A stretch of 64,000 bases of DNA from Benincasa hispida (lineage: Eukaryota > Streptophyta > Magnoliopsida > Cucurbitales > Cucurbitaceae), in contig NC_052358.1 in NCBI RefSeq assembly GCF_009727055.1, positions 46,562,495-46,626,494 of the forward strand, read 5' to 3'. The notes beneath the pieces are model-generated. The model saw nothing but the letters and a program-made list of their open reading frames with translations. It ran no database searches and was not told the DNA's origin. The position numbers and the translations under genes were made by a program. How positions within the stretch are numbered: position 1 is the stretch's first letter; the number at the start of each line of letters is the position of its first letter. Of the stretch, positions 23,993 to 35,235 are shown piece after piece.

Positions 23993-26900
23993 TGAAAGGA
24001 TTAAATCTCAGGGAGAAGCGTGTGAATGCTGTGTTTTAATTTTCAATTGATTAATACAGAAAATTCAGAGATATACATGAACAAAATTCATGGGATAAAT
24101 ATAAAAAACCAAAATTCACAGCATGCTTTGAGAGGAAAGAAAAAAGGAATTGGGACTTACCTTTAAAGAATACCCAATGTTCATAAATCCTCTCCCAATC
24201 CACAAGATCGTGAACAGACGCCTTTTCCCAATCTCACCAAGAAAACGTAGTAATGGCTTTTGGGCACCACCACGAGGCTTCCCTATTATTCTCAAGGATG
24301 AGAATCGATGCGGAGTTGTGAGCTCGCAACGATTAATTTTTGGAGAAAGGAAGGAAAGATTTTTAAGAGAATCCGTAGATCGATTTTAACAGAGATGGTT
24401 TCTGTTTTACAGAGAAACGTAGGAAGAAGACGATCTTCTCTCTCTCACTCTATCAAACATGAATTTCCATCTCGTAAAATGAGATCATGAGATATAAAAT
24501 GGGGAGAAAGTTATCAAAATAACTTCCACCCTTTTTATTTAATACATATTTTTATTTAGTACTTAAATTAAATAAAAATAATAATTATATATTAATAAAA
24601 CCAATTTTATTAATAAAACTATATGTTATATCATATATAACATATAACATATAGTTTATATTATATCACATATAATATAACCTATAGTTTATAAATCTCT
24701 CACATAACCTATAGAATTAATATGAATCAAATTAACATTAATTTTAAGCTATAGTTTTTATATGAATCATATTCATATAATTAATATTGAATCATATTCA
24801 AATATTTATTTTTCTCATTAGAACTTTATAATATAATATATCATATACATTATGTTAATTATATCTTATATAATTAAATCTAATTAATTTGAACAATTCA
24901 AATTAATCCAAAATTAATTTGATTCTCATTAATCCTAATTGAGCTAACGAGGGTGAAGAAACTCTATTTACAGAGAACTTTTGAGCGAAAGCGGATCGTC
25001 CAAATCCCATTGTGATTGAACATATACATTTACAATCATACAAGAATAAATTATGCACCAGAAACTAAATTACAACATGCTTCTGAATTAAAAACAAAGT
25101 TTAGAGATTATACTTTTGAAGAACCGTTCTTCAAGTTAATCCCTCGAATGAACTCGTTCACGAACGCGTCGAACAACTCGAACACTCCTCGAACAAGCAG
25201 CAAGAAAAAACTCGATCCTCGAACCAACAGGGACACTACCACTTGGTGACCTTGGTATTCTCAGTGTGAGAATCCAGGAGTAGTGGGCTCTGGCTAATTT
25301 TGGTTAGAGGAAAGTTTGGATTTTGAGGACGAAGACGATCGGGTAGAAACAAGGCCATCGTATAGCAAAAGTTCTTGATCGTTTAGAAAGACTAGTCTAT
25401 TGCATAGGCTCTGAGGAACAATTATGTAAAGACTCGATCGTGTATGCTCGTCTCTCTTTGGAATTATGAAATCAAATTTCATTTATCCATTTTTGCCACA
25501 AAAACTAAATAAACTTCCCACTAAGGGGTGGTTAGAGAGAAAAATGGTTAATTATCAAATAATTAATAAATTATAAATAAATATGATAACTAACTTATCA
25601 TACTATATTTATAATGTATAGTTTTAATATTACATCATATACAATATATAAACATAGTTCTTTTTCTCTATTTTATGTCATTTAATGTAAATCATATTTA
25701 TATTAAATTTAATAACTATGAATCTTATTAATAGAAAATATATTTGAATCATATTCAAATATTAGTTCCTCTAATAAAACAATAATGTATCAAATACATT
25801 ATATCAATTATATCATATATAATTTAATTAATTTAATTATATCATATATAATCAAAATCCCTCTTATTAATTTGAATATTTCAAATTAACCCAAAAATTG
25901 ATTCTCAACTTAAATCCATTGAGCTACTAAGGGGACCTCATGGACTTGTAGTTGGAAGCTCCAATGGTACGGGAACAACTGATTAAACTCTTTAATCACA
26001 TTATCCACCATCTGTTAACTGTCGGGTACTCCACTAAAAACTGATAGCTGCACTCTTCGCACTACAGATATTTCTGTGTCCATTGGATATAACCAATCAA
26101 TAGTACAATGACCCTTCACAAATCACTCGTAAGTACAGCTGGGCTAAATTACCGTTTTGTCCTTGTAGTTATATCTAACTCCTTAGGTACCACTGATCCC
26201 TCTAATGAACAATAGATCATAGTCCCACTATGACTAAACCCCTCTTGGGCCAAGAGAGGGTGTGACGCCACATTGTTCAAGACCCAGAATCAACCCTTAA
26301 GGGAGCAATTTATCTACTTACCCATGCTTCAGGTAAGGAGTGAATTTCTTCTTGTGTAGCTGAGTTCTCAACTCCCCAATCAGAAGAATCCCTAAAATGG
26401 TAGGCTTGTTGAATCGACGATCTGGCCACTCTCACCCATGCAAATCAAAGGACCGCCCTCATAGACAGGAATTCACAACTCACTCAAGATTAAGGTCATG
26501 TTACCTATGGTCATCCTAGTGAAATGAAAGTCTCAATTATGAACGACGTTATATAACGAGACTAAACATTTTGTGGACTGGTCTTATACAAACTCCTTTG
26601 TATAGAATATCCCCACTCGCATGTCTAATACACAAATGATCAGGATCATATCATTTGTAGCTTTACAACCTTTGTAACACTTACAAAGCGAGCCATACTC
26701 GTAGTGTCACCAGGATAAGGTACCTAGTCTTATCCATATACTACATACTATTTATGGTATCACTTAAAGACGATCCACTTGTATGTCTCCACATACATAT
26801 TTAAGTTATAACGATAACCATGGATCTTAGTTTATTGGTTTGTGGTTAATGCAACTAAAATATCATATATTTCATAGACAAAGTGAATAAAATATCATAT

Positions 26901-28004
26901 ATTATTAATCACATAAATGTTTGTTCATACAAGTATTTACAAACTATAGGACCCTACGAGATTTAGGATATCAACCCTAATAGAGGAGACCTCATGGACC
27001 TATAGATTTAAGCTCCAATGGTACTTGATTAATTAATTAAAATTTTTAATTAAATTAATCAACCTTCATTAACTATCGATCACTCCACTAAAGACCGACA
27101 ACTGCACTCTTCACACTATAGATATATTTCTATGTCTATTGGATATAACCAATCAATAGTGCGTTGATCCTTCATAAATTGTTCCTAAGTACAACTAGGT
27201 CAATATTATTGTTTTGCCCCTGTAGTTACATCTAACTTCTTAAGTACCACTGATTCCCTTAATGAACAATAAGTTATAGTTCAACTATAACTAAATCCCT
27301 CTTTGATCAAAAGAGTGTGAGGCGCCTCATTGTTCAAGTCCCAGAATCAGTATTTAAGGGAGCAATTTCTCTACTTACCCTAGCAATAAGGAAGGAGAGA
27401 ATTTCTTTTTGTGTAGCTATGTTTCTAGCTCCCCAATCAGACGAATCTCCAAAATGGTACGCATATTGAGTCGATGAAACTGGTCACTCTCACCCATGCA
27501 AATCAAAGGACTGCCTTCATATACAGGAGTTCATAACCCATTTAGGATTCAAGTCAAGTCACCTATGGTCATCCTGTTGAAATGTATGTCTCTTTTAGCA
27601 ACAATATTATAAAGAGAGACTATTCATTTCATGGTCAGATCTTATACAAACTCTTTGTATAGGATTCGTCCACTCACATGTCTTTACATGAATGATCAGG
27701 ATCAGATCATTTATAGCATTTTACAATACTTTTAACAACTACAAAGCAGACCGTATCTGTAATGTCACCAAGATAAGATACCCAGCTTTATCCATCTATT
27801 ACAGACTATTCAGGTTATCATTTAAACATGATCCACCTATATGTCTCTACATACATGTTTAAATTATATAAAATAACCTAGGATTTTAGTTTATTGGATT
27901 GAATACATGCACATAAAATAACAATTAATTTATTGATAATATTTTGTTTATAGAGTTTGCAAACTACAAGAATACAAGAGAGATTTAGGACACCAACTCC
28001 AAAA
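23993..28004 (-). mobile_element. Solo LTR D (minus orientation), split by solo LTR E
   Basis: Outer flanks carry the same 5-bp CATTA (23988-23992 and 28005-28009). The left end starts tgaaagg and the right end reads caccaactccaaaa, one change from the expected ...ccaaca. Joining 23993-24953 to the part after 26987 gives about 1.98 kb of LTR, the usual length for this family. Block order matches copies A-C. No primer-binding site or internal region is present, so it is a solo LTR. It sits just downstream of the transposase zinc-knuckle remnant. Confidence 0.75.
24954..26982 (-). mobile_element. Solo LTR E (minus orientation), nested in LTR D
   Basis: A 2,029-bp unit from tgaagaaactctatttacag to gatatcaaccctaata. 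It interrupts copy D between ctaacgaggg and gaggagacctcatgg. Flanking 5-mers are GAGGG (24949-24953) and GAGGA (26983-26987), a target duplication with one change. The right terminus reads TA where CA is expected, a C-to-T transition. It shares most of its left 400 bp with copy A, so A and E belong to the same subfamily. Confidence 0.75.
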
Positions 28005-28019
28005 CATTAAATAATATGT

Positions 28020-30017
28020 GGAAATTTGCATGTCCTGCAATTATGGCCATGAACATGACATCGCTGCACCTTCTAGTTGCTTTTGCTTTCACAAATTGGC
28101 AATATTCTTTGTTTTTGTGGTCTTCCACCTGGACGTTTAACTATTGGAGGTGATACATTCATATCAACATCAACAGAGCTCCAGTCAAAATGATTTCCAA
28201 TAGGATAAAACGATTCTTTATAGGTTGACAACAGTATACTGGAAAAATATAGTCTGACACAAAAGCATAGATATCTAAATTTAGCTCACGAATAATAGTA
28301 GAAGCATGAGCACATAGAATGTCCTTAAAATCCCAAACACGAATATTGCACGATTTAAAGACCAAATTAACGTTTCCATCAACTACTAAATATTCTTTAT
28401 TGCTATTAGGATCAACCTAAAAAGTAAAATATAATCAACTACTTGATAAAAAATTATCATTGTAATCTAATGGCTAATTTTGTACCTTAAAGCTTCTTGA
28501 CTGATTGTGTTCTCACAACTCAGACTCTACCCAACTAGTCAAAACAGTCTTCATGGATAATGTTGTTTGACCTTTTTCATAAAACCAATTTTGAAGTATT
28601 TCTTTAAGGGAATAAAGTAACGATGCAACAGTGAGCTTTCTAGGCTCTTTCAAAATATTATTCAAGCACTCTGAAATATTTATAGTCATCATATTATACC
28701 TTTTTCTCCTAGAATATGCATGTGCCCACTTCTCAAAACCAACTTTACTGAGATATTTTTTAATAGTAAGATATATCGATTCCATCCATTTCATATAAAA
28801 CTTAAACTTATCAATTGTATACGCTTTTGCACAGCTAAAAAAATATGTTATCAATTAAAGAACCCTTATAAGTCAACTTCATATTTTGTAAAAAATGTCG
28901 TTGACAAACTCAATACTCAGCTGTTGGAAAAACATTCATAACACCTTTTGGAATGCTAAGATGTCGATTAGAAATAATAACTAATCCCTTTCATTCACAA
29001 AATTGTTCTTTATATTCTAAAAAACCATTTCCATGAGGCATTATTTTCAGAGTCAACAATATTAAAAGCAAGAGGAAAAATCTGATTGTTACCGTCAGTT
29101 ATTGAAGTCGTCAAACGAATCCCAACATATTTACATTTCAAGAACGTACCATCAACAGATATATTGAGTCTACAATACTTCCAACCCTCAATTGATACTC
29201 CAGTAGCCATATAACAATACTTAAAATTCTAATTCATGTAAGCTTCATAGGCCGTGAATACCTAAAATAAGATAGACATAAAAATAAAAAATTAAGCAAG
29301 CTTATGAAAAGTGTATAATTGATTGGTGCCTAACAATGATAGCTTCTATCACTTATAGCTTCCATCATTTTTATGTTATCATGGATGGAAACTATCAGTG
29401 GCAGACTCTTACCCGTGATAGAAAATATCATCGATTGATCATGCAACCTCATTAATAAGTTGGAAACAAGAAAATAAATATGGATTCCTTTCTTCTAATT
29501 TCATAAAAAACTTTGGAATCAAAGCGTATGATTCACGTACATCGCCTTTCAAATACTTCATTATTTGCTCTTTTGTCCTCCATACTTTATAATAACCAAC
29601 ATTTACGACAAGTTCCTTACGTACTTTATTTATAACATCACTAGGATTTGAGGTATGAGAAGAACTAAATCTAAAATCATTTTTCAAATATTCAACTATT
29701 AAGGACGAACAAGCTTGCCTATGAGAGGTCTGAACACTTTTTACAGAACTATCGCGAATAACAATAAACTTCCTAAAAATCCACAAAATATTACCCTTGT
29801 AACGGGATGCTCTCACATACCATTGACAACTATTTTGAACACATGGAAACACAATTGATCTTGAATTTGATCTAACAGTCTTAAATTCAAAATTCTTCTT
29901 GACTGCTATCAAGTAAAAACAATTTGATAAAATCTCTTTACTAGCAAATACATCATTTTCTTTCAACTCACGAGCAATATGTATATCCATAATCACTTGA
30001 AAAATTGTCATTATCAA
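28020..30017 (-). pseudogene. MuDR/MULE-type transposase, decayed
   Basis: Reading leftwards on the minus strand: 30017-29439 encodes a MuDR N-terminal DNA-binding-like domain (ASKEILSNCFYLIAVKKNFEFK, then a C-x4-C-W block). 29210-29010 encodes the start of the MULE catalytic domain, with the first Asp in SVDGTFLK and a later D-S-E-N-N-x-S-W-x-W-F-F. 29000-28513 continues it across stops, including a zone like FEKWAHAYS-RRKRYNMMTINISE. 28420-28159 resembles a SWIM zinc finger (CNIRVWDFKDILCAH, with one Cys lost). 28150-28020 resembles the proline-rich KRPGGRPQK and zinc-knuckle tail. Several stops and frameshifts make it non-functional. It faces the DUF1985 remnant, as in convergent two-gene MULEs. 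Confidence 0.75.
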
Positions 30018-30019
30018 TC

Positions 30020-31146
30020 ACAAGTGTAGAAGAAGGAACAACAGACAAATAATTCTGAACTCCACTAGAAACAACAATAGAAGACACTTCCAAATACGAA
30101 CTAGTGACATGAGTAACCAAAGGATGTCTCTTATACTGTGTTCCTTAACTAAAGCCAAAAACTAAGCTACATCCTTATCTTCATGAATTTCAACTGCATT
30201 TTGAACTTCATTCATAACAAAATCTAACAAAGTTGATAGTTCTATAGAAGAAGTAGATGCATTCAAACAAATCTCCTTCACTATTAAACCCGCAAAATCT
30301 TAAAAAACCATTATATCATCTACTAAAACTCTAGTAGATTTGTAATTCACATAACAATGTTTTTCATTCCATATTCTACTATGAAAAATAACTATTGGAA
30401 TAACCATATTTTAAAATTCCTACGAAAGTAAAACATAAACTCGTGAATAACAATATCAATATGTTTTAAAATCTATCAAAAGCAAATATCAAACCTAAAA
30501 ACTAGGCATGTCTTTCAACGGATATCAATAAGAAACAATAAACACATAAAAAATTATAGCAGTGCATATATTCTTTCAATGATAGTCATTATCAATGATA
30601 GCCAATTAATATGTTCCTATTGATGACAATAACTTCTAAACCCTAAGTTAATATAGTAAAAATTGCAAAAAAAAGCATAAATGACAAACAAAAACCCAAG
30701 GTAGTCATAATATCAAACCTAAAAATATCAAACATCAAAATACACTGATATGTTTTTACAAATATTATGCAATATCAAAGTAATTATCAAAGAAAAGAAT
30801 GAAGAACACAAACCTCAAAATCATCGAAGAAAATAATGAAGAGCGTAATATCTTAATTAATCGATTGAACCTCAAAATATCAAAGAAAAGAGTGAAGAAT
30901 GCAATGAAGAAAGCAAAACTTCATGAAAGCACAATAAACTCCCCTCACAATCCACTCTGTTCATGGTGAACTAAAGAAATTATTAGGTTCTTGAGAAAAA
31001 GAGAAAGAAAAGAGTAAATGAGCTGAAGAAATCGAAAAAAAAAACTAAGTCGAAAAAAAGAATGCAAAAAAAAAAAAAAAAAAAAACTCAAAATCAAAGA
31101 TGCAAGGGAGAAAAGGAAAATGAACTCACAATTTGATGACGGAGAG
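30020..31146. other. Right arm of the Mutator-like element, non-coding
   Basis: Upstream side of the transposase remnant. Contains a few CTATCAnTGATAG-like palindromes (near 30570-30610), repeated caaagaaaagantgaagaa phrases (30785-30910) and an A-tract at 31067-31086. Possible promoter/terminal region of the element; ends not resolved. Confidence 0.35.
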
Positions 31147-31154
31147 ACTGAATC

Positions 31155-31505
31155 TAGGGGTGTACATAGTCCGGGTTGGGCCAGGTTGGAAGATTTTTGT
31201 GGACCAACCCAAAAATTCGGGTTGGCTAATAATGAACCCTATTAGATCTTTTTTTGGAAGGTCAACCCAACCCAACCCAAAATTTTCGAGTTGGGTCACT
31301 GGTTCTTTTTTTTTTTTTTTTAATTTGACTGTTTTTTTAACTTATATATATATTCAGGTCGGGTCAGGTTGACCCAACCCTGAAATGGGGTAACCCGAGT
31401 CCCAATCCAAATTTAATATTTTTTAACATTTTTAACCCAACCCAATCCAAAATAAAATCTAACCCAACGGGTTGGTCGGGTTACCGGGTTTTTTGAACAC
31501 CCCTA
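31155..31505. mobile_element. hAT-type MITE with 8-bp target duplication
   Basis: A 351-bp non-coding unit with terminal inverted repeats taggggtgt / acacccct(a). It is flanked by a perfect 8-bp duplication ACTGAATC (31147-31154 and 31506-31513). Subterminal regions are rich in gggttgg / ccaaccc repeats, as in many plant hAT MITEs. An 8-bp TSD and these ends are diagnostic of hAT. It interrupts sequence at the right arm of the Mutator-like element. Confidence 0.88.
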
Positions 31506-32208
31506 ACTGAATCGAAGATGAAGCAATGAAAAAATGAAAGAAATGGGAAGGAAAACAGAGACACGAGCATTGATAGATCAAATCAAAAAGAAGAAAAAGG
31601 GAAAAGTAAAAACTAAAAGTTAATAAAAGAGCGTGCAATTGAGGGTAATTTGGAACTTTTAAAAAATTTGTAGCATGACTAGTCAATATTTACCATATTA
31701 ACAAATATTTTTAAAGTGGACTATATTTTAAGATTATTTTCCTATTTGTACTATTTGATAAAAAAATTCCTAAATATAAATTAGAAAGATTCAGAAAATA
31801 ATGAAATGGTTATATGGATATTTTATGATAAAATCGGGACATTTGGGTTACCGGGTTTTTTGAACACCCCTAACTGAATCGAAGATAAAGCAATGGAAAA
31901 ATGAAAGAAAAGGGAAGGAAAACAGAGACACGAGCATTGATAGATCAAATCAAAAAGAAGAAAAAGGGAAAAGTAAAAACTGAAAGTTAATAAAAGGGCG
32001 TGCAATTGAGGGTAATTTGGAACTTTTAAAAAATTTGTAGCATGACTGGTCAATATTTACCATATTAACAAATATTTTTAAAGTGGACTATATTTTAAGA
32101 TTATTTTCCTATTTGTACTATTTGATAAAAAATTCCTAAATATAAATTAGAAAGATTCAGAAAATAATGAAATGGTTATATTGATATTTTATGATAAAAT
32201 CGGGACAT
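31481..32208. repeat. Tandem duplication, period 367 bp
   Basis: The block starting ttaccgggttttttgaacac at 31481 recurs at 31848 with only scattered differences (e.g. gatgaagc versus gataaagc), and both copies end in aaaatcgggacat. The unit begins inside the 3' end of the hAT MITE, so it arose after that insertion. It includes a ~200-bp AT-rich segment (accatattaacaaatatt) of the type found at MULE ends. Confidence 0.9.
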
Positions 32209-32300
32209 AATTATTGGGTAAAAAATTACTATACTTTAGTTCATAAATATTGAATTTGTCCATTTGGTTCGTGAACTATTAAAAGTATTTAATAGGTTGA

Positions 32301-34178
32301 CTCTCAGGGTCAATCGCCTCTGGAGCATGTTGCACAACCATTCATTATTCCTAACCAAATAGTCGAATCTATCTCTTAGTGATCGATTCTTTTTTCCACT
32401 AATAACCCCTTCCCAACCAAACCGGTCGTCGATTTTGTAAGGTTGACTAATTCAAAGGGTTTAATCTGATCTAAAGTTGTCGGAACGAATCGTTTGCTTT
32501 ATCGAACAAAGCTTTATTAGGGGGTATTGGTTGGTGTTGAGGATTAATTTGTTTGTTGATATGTGTTGATGGTCATGCGATGGTTTGAAGAATATGAATT
32601 ATGCGTGAAACGTGTATGCGATGATCATGTGTTCCTGTCACAAGTTTTCTTGCTCTCTCACAAAATATAACAAGATCGTAAGTTTCTCAGGATGATCCAA
32701 GGTCGAACACGGGGACTTGTAACTAAACGATGAATGTAAAGTAATGTGTTTGAGGCGGAGAATAAAAATAAAAAGAAAGAAGCTGATTAACTATGTGCTA
32801 CTCCTGCTCCTACCTAAACAGACTGAGCAATTGAAGTTTGACTATAAGAATCAGTAGGGATGTGGCAACTGTTAACGCGTAATAAGATGCATGGAGAAGT
32901 ACAGATGGGGAAGAGACATCGCCAAGTCATTAATTTTGTTCGCAAGGGTAATCCCAGCTCGCCACACTCACACATTACACACCTCTCGGTAGTCAGCCAC
33001 ATGCATTATATCTCTATAATGCATTATTGATGTTGCGTTGAACATAAGGTTATTCCTATCTCTAGGAGCACTTTTTACTTTACTTAGTGAGTTCCACAAC
33101 TACTTACCCTCTCAGGCAGTTGGTTATAGCTACTTGTTTCTATGAGGGATTATAGACAAGCATTGTGATAGCCTTACACAAAGCAAACAGGATTGACTCA
33201 CTACATTCGCGCGTCGCACACATCTCGGTGGTCCGCTACATGCGATATATCTCTATGACGCATCATTAAGTATGCGATAACTCTTGTAATCCGCACTTAG
33301 CTCATGGCGGTGAAAGAAAAAGATGATAAAGTAGAAGAAGATGATGAAAATGATGAAAATGATATTGAAGGAACTAAAGAGATGCATTGATTACAAAGTG
33401 TATTAATGTCTTAAGCCAAAATGTAATACAATACAAAGGTGAGAAGAGAGGTGAAAAGCTAGATGTAGGCAATCTCTTGCTTCCATCAGATGTATGTCAA
33501 GGCTGTCGGTGGTGCATCGGATGGGCAGTGGAGTAGTCCCTCTCAAGCTCTATTTCTGGTGAAGCTTCGGTCGTCAATCGGAGGAAGTTGTGGAAATGAA
33601 AAACTCTCAAAGAAATTCTTACTCATGCTTTTGTCTGTGATCATAGGAATCTACCCAAGGCAGAAGTCCCGAATGCTTGAACTTGGGCTCCAAGGCTCTA
33701 TATATAGAGCTAATTGTTGACAACTTTGATAATCTCGCTCTGAATCACTGCCATTAGTGACGCAGTATGTGAGAATGTCTACGCTACATCATGGTCTGAC
33801 TGCTTTTTAGAAGGTCTGCTGAGTAGCTCAAACATCCCGAGGCATGCGTTCATATTTGTTTCTTCTGAAGGATCAACTCATTCCACCCACTGTTTGTAAT
33901 CATACTTCTTCATGGCTATCACTCTGTAGTTGCGGTAGTGCATGCGACCAACTTGTCTTCATTGAGATCAACGCATGCGGTCGCCTTCTGTGATAACTAC
34001 AAAATAGACATTTTGACGCAAGATAACACATGATATGAGGTTAGCAGGGATTTTTAGTGCAGATCAACACAAGTTCATTATTTCACAGGAATTCTTAGCA
34101 ATATCAACTCATGTCTGCTCATCAATCCTCATTATTCTAAGTAAAAGGCTGCTATACTTGTATTTCTACAAGCTATCA
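32301..34178 (-). mobile_element. Gypsy-like LTR or fragment (minus orientation)
   Basis: Mixed-composition DNA unlike its flanks. The minus strand carries ccccgtgttcgaccttgg (about 32702-32719), a phrase typical of plant Gypsy LTR/leader regions. The right end carries an inverted-repeat terminus (cttgtatttctacaag, 34157-34172). GTTGA occurs on both sides (32296-32300 and 34179-34183), a possible 5-bp TSD, but the left terminus is not a TG/CA end. Flanking sequence on both sides is the same kind of AT-rich 'kept-constant' repeat, consistent with an insertion. A related terminus lies at about 52320. Confidence 0.45.
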
Positions 34179-34183
34179 GTTGA

Positions 34184-34507
34184 CCCAAGTCTCTAAATAT
34201 TTAATTTTATATCTAATAAATTTTTAAACTTTTAATTATGTCTATTGGGTTACTGACGAATTCATTTTTTTAAAAAAAATTAATCGATCTATTGGATACA
34301 AATTTAAATTGGTTAAATTACAAATAGTTCCTATGGTTTGATAAATCATTCTAAATAATTCATGTGGTTTGATAACATCATCATGAAAAACCTATACCGT
34401 AGGGACTATTTATAAGGTTTTAACAAATTATAGGGAATAGATTCTAGTTAATAAACCAATAAGGACTAAATTTAACTTTTCTCTATATAGATTAAATTTG
34501 TAATTTA
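34184..34507. other. AT-rich non-coding stretch
   Basis: Continuation of the repeat interrupted by the Gypsy-like insertion (ttaaacttttaattatg, ggttactgacg, ggtttgataaatcatt). No gene. Confidence 0.4.
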
Positions 34508-35235
34508 ATAATTTAAGTCCTGTTTGATAATTATTTAGTTTTTTTTAAAAAATTAAGTCTATAGACACTATTCCAACTCAAAATTTCTTTCTTTGTCATC
34601 TACTTTTTACCAATGACTTAAGAAACCAAGCTAAATTTTGAAAACTACAAAAATAGGTCTGTTTGGTAATCATTAGATTTTGGAGTTTTAGTTTTTGAAA
34701 ATTGAGTTTATAGACACTACTTCCATCCAAATTTCTTCGCTTGTTATCTACTTTTTACTAATGGTTTAAAAAACTAAGTCAAATTCTCGTTTGGTAACCA
34801 TTTTATTTTTGTTTTTTGTTTTAGAAAATTAAGTCTATTTCCTCCATATTTTTTATAATGATTTGCATTTTTATTAAGTACAATAGTTGAATTCTTAGCT
34901 AAATTTCAAAAACAAAATTTTAAAAACTACTTTTTTTAGTTTTCAAAATTTGGCTTGATTTTTTAAACCATTAGTAAAAAGTAGATAACAAATGAAGAAA
35001 TTTGGAGGTGTTAGGAGTGTTTATAGAGTTAGTTTTTTTTTTTTTAAAAAAAAAATAGTTATCAAACAGAACCATAACTTTTAAAAACTTGTTTTTGTAT
35101 TTGAAATTTGACTAAGAATCTAACTATTGTATTTAAAAAAATATGTAAATCATTATAAAAAAATGGGAAAGAAATAAATTTCACTTTTAAAAATGAAAAA
35201 TAAAAAACAAAATAATTATCTAACAAAATCTTAAA
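34508..35235. mobile_element. Cluster of AT-rich MITE copies
   Basis: At least three partial or full units of the family at 13263-13547 lie head to tail: about 34508-34650 (start taagtcctgtttgataatt), 34655-34785 (start aggtctgtttggtaatc) and 34785-35065 (start cgtttggtaaccatttta, end gttatcaaacagaacc). Another partial unit runs to 35235. All share the ttaccaatgr/aaccaagtcaaattttg middle motif. Confidence 0.5.

Larger units (their letters stand above)
19860..31700. mobile_element. Mutator-like element remnant with facing DUF1985 and transposase genes
   Basis: The left part (19.86-23.99 kb) holds a DUF1985-like coding remnant on the plus strand. The right part (28.0-30.02 kb) holds a MuDR-type transposase on the minus strand. 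Both parts carry the same unusual CTATCAnTGATAG palindromes, which supports their being one element. Solo LTR D (with E inside) separates them. MULEs with SUMO-protease-type accessory genes are known in plants; no C48 peptidase domain remains visible here. Outer terminal repeats were not found: the left edge abuts LTR copy C, and the right edge lies somewhere before the duplication at 31.5-32.2 kb. The boundaries given are approximate. Confidence 0.55.

Noticed and set aside
31133..31372. Frame spanning the hAT MITE
   Set aside because: The frame arises from gggttgg repeats in the MITE, which is non-coding.
33490..33720. 76-codon open frame inside the Gypsy-like segment
   Set aside because: No recognisable domain, and it lies in a probable LTR containing a ctatatatagagc promoter-like string. 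Chance frame.
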